Assembly: GCA_032716605.1 (NCBI GenBank)
Contig: CM064572.1
Span: forward strand, 36,932,813 to 36,996,812
Origin: Paralithodes platypus
Lineage: Eukaryota > Arthropoda > Malacostraca > Decapoda > Lithodidae
Reading direction: 5' to 3'
Length of the DNA: 64,000 nt
The notes under the pieces are model-generated. The model made no database searches, was not told the origin of the DNA, and saw nothing but the letters and a program-made list of their open reading frames with translations. A program made the translations under genes and the position numbers. The first letter of the stretch is position 1. Each line of letters opens with the position of its first letter. Below are positions 56,955 to 64,000 of the stretch, one piece after another.

Positions 56955-57370
56955 AAGCAAATCTTCCGACTGGGTTCGCTGTACATCGTTGGATCCAACG
57001 TGGATGACGTACATTGTATTAGCAGGGGCCAGCTTTGATACTTCGTCAACTGCAGCAACTACGTCGTCCACACCACCACCAGGGATACAAAAACGCTTCC
57101 TGGCCTTAAGTGCCCTGGCGCAAAACTCTGTGAGCTGACCACGTATCATCGAGTCTCCCACGAGCCAGACTTCTTCTGTTTCCTCTTCGTCATCTGAGTC
57201 TGTGAGTATCTGGAAACGGTTTTGACATTCGGTAATCGGTATGGTTTTCCTGGTCTTGGGGCAAACATTGTTGCTCACGACTCGGAAGTTGTCTTGAGGG
57301 GGAAAAGAGTCACTATTTGTTTCTTGAGTAACGGAACCATCTGCTGAAGTGGCTACTTCAGGCGTTGGAT
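56955..57370 (-). pseudogene. LINE ORF1-type SGNH/GDSL esterase fragment
   Basis: The minus-strand frame from about 57370 to 56955 reads a Ser/Thr-rich linker, an acidic DSDDEEE stretch, then VWLVGDSMIRGQ (GDS nucleophile block), RFCIPGGGVDDV and YVIHVGSNDV (the GxND block). Esterase domains of this kind are known from ORF1 proteins of CR1-type and related LINEs. The catalytic Asp-His block is missing because the frame ends at the P-family MITE. Its upstream end is cut by the BEL LTR. It could instead be a host SGNH gene fragment, which I consider less likely. Confidence 0.6.
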
Positions 57371-58716
57371 TGTTGGAAGTTATCGTGTAATACGATAGAG
57401 ATAGACAATTTATGTGCTAACATACGTCTTTATGACGTGCCTAGGTAGATACGATAGTCTAACGGTCGTTCCCGTGGTACGATGTATGAAGATTAGATCG
57501 TGATTACAAGTTGTAAGTAAGTTAAGATTATAAAAGGCCTAATATGCTATTAACCTAAGATGTGCACATGGGGGGGGGGGGATTACACCATAGCCCTGTG
57601 CGGATCTATTTCACTGTTTCCATTCACTAAAATCCTTATCTTACCATAAATATCATTAATACTTATCCATATGCGCCTATTTTACGTTTAATATGAAGAT
57701 ATTAACCTGTTACAACAATAAAACAAGTGGAAACAGTGTTTGGTTGGTCAAAATCGCGAAATGAGAGCGAGAGTTACATTCATCAAGTGTGAGCCAGCCT
57801 GGCCAACATCCACCCCTCACGATGCCTGGAGCGACACTGACGTCTCTCTGCTTATCTCTTTCTCTTTCTCACACTTGGTAACACATATGACCACACCCTG
57901 CTAGCAACTCGCTATTGTTACCACAAAAATATACCTAAGAATAAGGGAATAACAGGGAAAATAGGTGATAATTGAAGGGGGGTGGGAAAGGGGGGAAGGA
58001 GGGGATGTGGAGGAGTGATATTTGACATGGCCAAGGGGATCATAAGAGTCTTGCCGCAGCTGACCGGTAAAACTCATAAGAGTCTCCCCGCACTTGACGG
58101 GTTAAGCAATATTGACACAGTCTTATGTAGTATATATGAATTTATCGTATATATTAATATAATTTATCGTATTGAGGAACATAGATGCGGTACAATAGTT
58201 TGCGCGCCTGGCGTTTGCCAAGGCAGCAAGATTGAGGCCCTGGGAATCTTAGAGCTTCCACAGACTTCACCCTGTAAACATATAATTTCCGTCTCATTTA
58301 ATCGTGCTATTGTGCCTTTATTCACAGTACACTACCAGCAATACACACATCTACACTACGACGATGCTCTCATCGACGCCATGACTGACAGCTAAGCATT
58401 TCTACTCATGTCCATTACCATATCATAATAATTTGTTTTTTTCCCTTGAGTCGTGCTTTTGGGCCGGCTCCTATTTCCCCGTCGTCTGCCATATTAGGTT
58501 GGCATTTTTCCTTTGCCTCATTGCCACGTGGAGATATTGGTGAGTTGAATCCTGGAATATAATTAACCCTTAGAACCCTGATTAAATATAAATATATGTG
58601 AGTGACCTTTGGATGTAATTTAGATTATATTCAGATTAAATTAAATTTAGACTTAGATTGATTCGTTTGGAATGTAGCTTAGATATATAATTAACTTCCA
58701 CTGATATTATACCACA
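57371..58716 (+). repeat. Putative 5' LTR of the BEL/Pao element
   Basis: It starts TGTTGGAAGTT exactly where the minus-strand esterase frame ceases to be recognisable and ends ACCACA just before the primer-binding site. The 1346 bp length includes poly-G at 57571-57580 and a repeated CATAAGAGTCTYSCCGCA word at 58042-58095. The 3' LTR is outside the window, so the left boundary is unverified. Confidence 0.5.
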
Positions 58717-58735
58717 TTGGTGCCCAGACCCGGGA
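58717..58735 (+). other. BEL/Pao primer-binding site
   Basis: TTGGTGCCCAGACCCGGGA lies 440 bases upstream of gag. TGGTGCC...CCCGGGA forms are usual in BEL/Pao elements. Confidence 0.65.
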
Positions 58736-59174
58736 TTTTGCTACTGCCAAGGGATTTTTTAAGGCAATGAGCAAAGGGACATACAACAAGATGCAGGAAC
58801 AACTCTATGATTAACTGGTAGGACTAGCCAAGCGATGGTTAGAGCCGGAATGCAGAGTCGCGTCGTTGCACCTGCTGAAATCCTGCATCACACCCATCAT
58901 CTTCCCCGAATAATTTTTCTTTTCATTTTCAGACTTCCTATGACACCTGACCTGACATAACATTTTCTTTGTTCATTATGGCCTTTTAGTGTAGGTATTG
59001 CCCATTAATGTACTATTTTCTCTCCATAACAAAGAAGTCTGCTGTTCGGCATCTCCTGACTAGGCTAATAATTTGCCGTGGTGATATAACATTGTAGCTG
59101 CTCATTGTAAGGTGTAGATAGCCTACAGGTTTGAATAACAAATTAGTAAACCAGAGGAGATACCGTCTGGTGGG

Positions 59175-60390
59175 GTGCAAAGTAAAGCCCCGAAAAATCA
59201 GAGGGCAGGACTTCGGGGAGTGTTAAATAGATTAATAGTCGATGTCAATACTTTCATCACTACTGCTGGCCTCGAGGAATTGAAGGCTAGACTAGATAAT
59301 GTCCAGGTTACACATAGTCGTATTGTTGCTCTAAGTGAGTTGATTGTGGCAAGCATGATGGAGGATGATGAGATAATAGCAGAGTGTGAAAATCGCGCCC
59401 TATATGACGAAACAGTCTTCAAAACGAAGCACTTGTTATAGCGCGCTGTCGTGAACAAGAAGGGAGGCGATAACGATACCCAGAGAAGGGTTGTTCCTAA
59501 ACATACTGTGCACCTCCCCAAGCTCAATCTACCTACATTTGAGGTAATTTGACAGAGTGGTTAGCCTTTTGGGACGTATTTAGGTCTACCGTGCATGAAT
59601 CCACTTTGGTTAATGTCCGGAAATTTAATTACCTGAAAGTACAAATGGAAGGAGAGGCCTAACATCTGATAGAGGGTTTTGCGGTAGTAGGTGATAGTTA
59701 TCTTGAGGCAGTACATTTATTACAGTCAACATACAGGGATCGGGAGCAATAAAAAATGGCCCATGTTGTCGCCTTGTTGAATCTGACAGAACCAAAATAC
59801 AAGGTTGATGAATTAGCAAAATTTAGAGCAGACATGGAATGCCATACTCGATCACTTGACACCCTAGGGCTGACCTCACAGGAAATTATAGTTATTGTAC
59901 TAAGACAGAAGCTTCCTATGGCAATACTCGACAAGGTCAGATCATTTGATCTGGGTGAGTTTAAAACTCAGTTCAGTAAAGAAATCAGTAATTTACAGTT
60001 GAACAATGGGAGAATGAATGTGTCAGGAGGGAGTGGGAATGTTGAAATGAGGAGGACTGTAAGTATGACGGTGGGGACCAAGGGAAAGAAAGAGGGTACA
60101 TACAAGAAACCCGCACAGACTTTATGTAAACTCTGTAATAATAACAAGCATAAATGGAGTTTCTGTGTAAAATGCCCAACAAATTAGTTAAAATTAGCAC
60201 ATGCAATAAAGTTGAAGCTATGTGCAGGTTGTCTGAGTAGAGAGCATGGTAAGCAAGGGCAATGTACTGCTACGTACTTAAGGCCCTGTCGTCACTGTAA
60301 AGGACATCACTTCGTCAAGTTGTGTCCTACAGTTGACAAAGGCAAAGAAGTCAAACCAGAGGGTACTACAACTTTGACATTTAGGTAGTA
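59175..60390 (+). pseudogene. gag: BEL/Pao gag
   Basis: Structural protein. An N-terminal helical piece (59175-59441) precedes a region that can be read as LPKLNLPTFE, then WLAFWDVFRSTVH-like codons (59515-59605) and 59756-60187 (LNLTEPKYKVDELAKF, LDTLGLTSQEIIV, LPMAILDKVR), which has the layout of the BEL/Pao gag domain (DUF1759). Cys-rich motifs CKLCNNNKHKWSFC and, in the next frame, CAGCLSREHGK and CRHCKGHHFVKLC form a zinc-knuckle cluster. Stops occur near 59660, 59750, 60187 and 60390. Confidence 0.75.
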
Positions 60391-60407
60391 CGAAAGACAC
60401 CACTATA

Positions 60408-63400
60408 TTGCCCACTATAAAGATTCCCATGGAAGGTAATGACAATAACAAAGTTTGTCGGGTGCTTCTTGATCAGGGGTCTCAACGGTCCTTTATAAAA
60501 AGGTCCATATTAATGGGACTTAAGCACCGAATCGTACGGGCTGAGACTCTTCGACTGCAGGGCTTTACGGGGGATACTGACAAACAAGACTACGAAATAG
60601 CGGAAATTTCCTATTTTTACCGTAAACAAAGGTACTTTATGACATGTATCGTAGTAGACACCCTACCGGAATATGTATCTGTAGGAGTGAAGAAGGTGGA
60701 ACACGCATTACGTAGCAAAGGGGTTAACTTGTCAGATCCCATGGGAGATCAAAGTGAGGTGCGTGTTCTACTTGGTGTGGATCACTATTATGATGTAGTA
60801 TACCCTGGATTTAAAGAAATGTGTGGTGTAATTCTAATCCCCACTAAATTTGGTTATTGCATGAGTGGAAAGGTACATACCACACAGTCAAACATCCTGG
60901 TCGACACGGTCTCTATACGAAGGGTGAATGTAACCGCGGCAGAGGAGTTGGGAAGGGAAGATTCCCAACCTAGTGTCCCTAAAATGACTGCCGAGTTCGA
61001 CCTGGAAAGACTGTGGAAATTAGATCACATAGGCATTAATCCTGTGGAGACTGATTATGACTCGGAAATTGCGATAAAGAAGTTTGAGGAGTCTGTGAGC
61101 TATTGTGCCGCAGAAAAACAATACAAGGTTAGTTTACCTTGGAAAGATAGTGAGATGAGCCTGCCAACAAATTATGGAATGGCATTGGGTCGCTTGCGCG
61201 CATTACAGCGTATATTAACACTTGAGCCGAGCACGCGCCAGGCGTATGATGATGTATTTCAGAACTACTTAAACCGAGGCTCCATAGAAAGAGTCGATGT
61301 GAAAAAAGCCCATTAAAAAGGGTAGGGTTCACTATCTAGCCCATCATGGGGTGAAAAAAGACAGTGCCACCACACCAATACGGGTGGTGTATGACTGCTC
61401 GGCCCACCAAGGTCAACAACCCAGTCTAAATGATTGCTTACTGACTGGTCCGTCCATGGTGTCAGATTTGTCTCAACACCTATAGCGATTTAGACTAGGG
61501 CAATATGCTTTTACCAGTGATATTGAGAAAGCCTTCTCGATGGTCAAGTTGCAGGAGGAAGATAGAGATGTTACTTGCTTTCTTTGGTTCGAAAACATTA
61601 GCGACTCTGGAAGTCCGGTCGTGATCTAACGTTTTCGGGTCGTACTCTTTGGTGCTACATGCTCGCAGTTTTTGTTAAATGCCACAATTAAGAAACATCT
61701 GTCAGATACTCATGAGGACACTAATAAACTATCTCGCGGGTTGTATATAGACAATTTGCAGGGTTCTAGCGATAGTCAGGATGTATTGTTTCATACCTAC
61801 TGGCAAGCATGTAGGTTGTTTACAGAAGCTCATTTATTTCTCCGCGAGGGAGTTACTAATAGTGAAAATCTTCAGAGTTTAATTCGGATGGAAGGTACAG
61901 CATCTCATAATCAGGAAAAGACCAGAAACTTGGGGATGATCTGGCAACCAAAACAAGACATTCTAATCTTTCAAACAAAATCTTTGTTCAGCAGACAGGA
62001 ACGCACTCTAAGAGAAGTCTGTTCAGCAAAGTTTCGCAATTTTGTTATCCTTTGGGTCTAGCATTACCCGTTACCATAAGAGCTAGGATTCTGATGCAGG
62101 AAGCATGGAGACGCAAAATAGGGTGGGATGACAGTTTGCCCGAGGACTTAAATGATTAAGGGACATTATTGTTGAAAGAATGTGACATCCTATGTACTAA
62201 ACAGCTACCTCGTAAGGTGGCGGCATTCGGTGACGTTACATTACATACGTTTTGCGATGCTAGCACCACGGCATACGGGGTAGCCATTTACGTCGTTACT
62301 TCTTTTGGGGCGCATTTAGTTACAGGTAGCACCGGTCAAGAAAGTAACTATCCCTAAAATGAAATTGACTGCCATGCTGCTATTAGCACGTCTGGTGCAA
62401 CATGTACGAGCATACGAGAGCGAGTTGAATATTGAAGTCGTTCACGTATGGTGCGATAGTCAAGTAGCACTCAATTGGGTACATAGCAAAGAAGTCTCTG
62501 CCAGTTCATGTGCGAAATAGGGTAGATGAGATTAGGGCGCTATTGCCAGACGTTGCATATCACTATTGCAATACAAAAGACAACCCTAGTGATCTCATAA
62601 CTAGGGGTATAACGGCAAACCAGTTAATAAAGACCGAATTGTGGTGGCATGGTCCAAATTGGCTGCTCCATGAGAATGAATGGACGATATGGCAAGCTGT
62701 TGGTGAGGGACTTCTGCCACTGGAAACAGTGACAGTTACAGCCCAACCAAATAGAGTGGTGACTATAATAAATTAGTCAGAGTTGTAGCTTGGGTGTTGA
62801 GATTTGTATCCAATATCAAGGATAAAGTAACGGGCAAACTCTGCAATAAGGGTCACATCATTAATGCTCGTGAATATAAAGCAGCTGAAGTAACTTTGAT
62901 TAAATGGGTTCAAGCAGAAACCTTTTCCAACGAATTAGAATCTTTGCAAAGCTCTAATAAGTTAATAATGCCTAACTTGGTGCGACAACTGAGGCTGCAC
63001 TTAGATAATGACCTCATCAGGTGTGAGGGTCGCCTGAAGTGGTCGGGTGTAACGGACGGCACAAATCGTCCTATACTTATGCCAGCAAGACATCACGTTA
63101 CTGACCTATTGGTCATACATGCACATAAGGAAGTAAAACACTACGGGGTCTATCACATCATATCGAATTTGCGTCTCACATGGTGGATACCCAGAGTTCG
63201 ACAAGTAGCTCGACGCGTAGTAAGGAAGTGTGTGATATGCCAAAGACTAAAGGGTAAACCTTATGCGACCGGACCAGCTCCGCCTTTACCTGAATGCCGT
63301 GTAAACATATCGAGCCTTTCCAAGCAGTAGGGTTGATTACACAGGTGCATTGAAGACGAGAGAGCAAGATAAGGTCTATATATTATTGTTTACCTGTGCA

Positions 63401-64000
63401 ACGTCCCGCGCGGTACACTTAGAATTATGTGACAATAATTATGTCTAGTGAGGAATTTATGATGGTATTTAGACGGTTTTGTGCACGTCGTTCATTCCCT
63501 CAACTAGTACTTAGCGACAATGCTCCTACTTTTATCCAGGCATCAAGATACCTCAACGATATGAGCAGTGATACTACAATCATCACTTTTATGGGAGAAA
63601 AGAAGTGCGAATGGAGGTTCATCACAGTTAAGGCACCTTGGTTTGGTGGAATGTGGGAACGGTGTGTCGGCATAGTCAAATCAGGACTAAGAGCGGTAGT
63701 AGGACGTGCTCTATTGAAGAAGAGTGAGTTGATGACAGTCCTCACCGAAATAGAAGCAGTCGTGAATGATCGTCCGCTCACATAATTATGTGTACACCGA
63801 CCTGCAAGAACCACTACCATTAACGCCAGCTCACTTACTCTACGGCAAACCATTGACTGCATTTCCGTCCGATTTCCAATTGTAGAACTAGAGGATCCTT
63901 CATTGTACTCTGAAGTAGCGGTGTCTAAGCGATACCAGTATATATCGAAGGTAATCGAGGACTTTAGAAAAAGGTGGAATAATGAATATCTGCTAGCCTT
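60408..64000 (+). pseudogene. pol: BEL/Pao pol (PR, RT, RH, IN), decayed and incomplete
   Basis: 60408-61316 has the Pao-type protease (VLLDQGSQRSFI, where DSGSQ is usual), VRVLLGVDHYYD, and the RT entry region (LERLWKLDHIGI, NYGMALGRLRAL). After stops, RT continues with VVYDCSAH, SDIEKAFSMVKL (motif A) and LYIDNLQG (motif C; the BEL family uses Y-x-D-N/D). RNase H is represented by TFCDASTTAYGVAIY (62169-62357) and KDNPSDLITRG (62510-62776). The integrase (62794-63785) has H..H (IHAHKEVKHYG), CVICQR, DYTGAL, LSDNAPTF and PWFGGMWERCVG with the catalytic E. Coding similarity runs on past 63785 in another frame to the window edge. Confidence 0.85.

Larger units (their letters stand above)
58717..64000 (+). 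mobile_element. BEL/Pao LTR retrotransposon, internal region (runs off the window)
   Basis: Order is gag, DSGSQ-type protease, RT, RNase H, integrase, all plus-strand and interrupted by stops and small frameshifts. The right end, polypurine tract and 3' LTR lie beyond 64000. Confidence 0.85.

Noticed and set aside
57702..58105. Possible further TTAA-flanked MITE (CCTGTTAC ... CTTGACGGG ends)
   Set aside because: TTAA is present at both sides, but the ends match at only a few positions and no second copy is in the window.
57982..58395. 137-codon frame on the plus strand
   Set aside because: No domain, composition or context support; it lies in the probable BEL LTR.

Overview
The window looks like repeat-dense, non-genic DNA from an arthropod, most plausibly a decapod crustacean. 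The evidence is indirect: very abundant simple repeats ((TA)n, (CT/GA)n, (CA)n, (GATA)n), a short TTAGG-type interstitial telomeric tract, and a mixture of Gypsy, BEL/Pao, several LINE lineages, tRNA-derived SINEs, mariner and piggyBac elements. I found no host protein-coding gene and no intact tRNA or rRNA gene. Almost everything recognisable is a mobile element or a piece of one, and nearly all coding regions carry frameshifts or stops.

Layout. 1-1555: old repeats. 1556-16939: a mag-like Gypsy element on the minus strand (Gypsy-2). Its left LTR is split by a complete 9.76 kb Gypsy element on the plus strand (1699-11455). This inner element has integrase before reverse transcriptase (Gmr1-type order) and a SCAN-like capsid segment, and a 480 bp TTAA-flanked MITE sits in its RT. 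18370-20540: a LINE with a restriction-like endonuclease (R2/NeSL type). 20.5-27.7 kb: LINE and SINE fragments, a Jockey-like LINE (minus) and long simple-sequence tracts. 27.7-35.5 kb: a CR1/Jockey-like LINE (minus) interrupted by a 5.2 kb piggyBac element (29495-34718) whose transposase gene has apparent introns, one filled by an ~86 bp minisatellite. 35.5-44.5 kb: SINEs, foldback MITEs and two copies of another LINE (37202-38150, 40150-42180). 44690-48876: a second piggyBac element with intact ends and a frameshifted transposase. 48.9-57 kb: MITEs, SINEs, a mariner relic, a 41 bp tandem array and a second Jockey-like LINE copy. 56955-57370: a LINE ORF1-type esterase fragment. 57371-64000: a degraded BEL/Pao element that runs off the window.

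The strongest theme is nesting with readable history. Target-site duplications and empty sites inside the window allow the insertion order to be worked out. At least eight insertions are bounded by TTAA on both sides and fall into five families (piggyBac-2, MITE-480, the G-family, its foldback derivative, and the P-family), in the same window as two decayed piggyBac transposase genes. The most interesting candidates are the Gmr1-like element with its SCAN-like gag, the intron-bearing piggyBac transposase with a splice-donor-dense intronic minisatellite, a foldback tRNA-derived retroposon with a 12 bp target duplication, and the TTAA MITE swarm.
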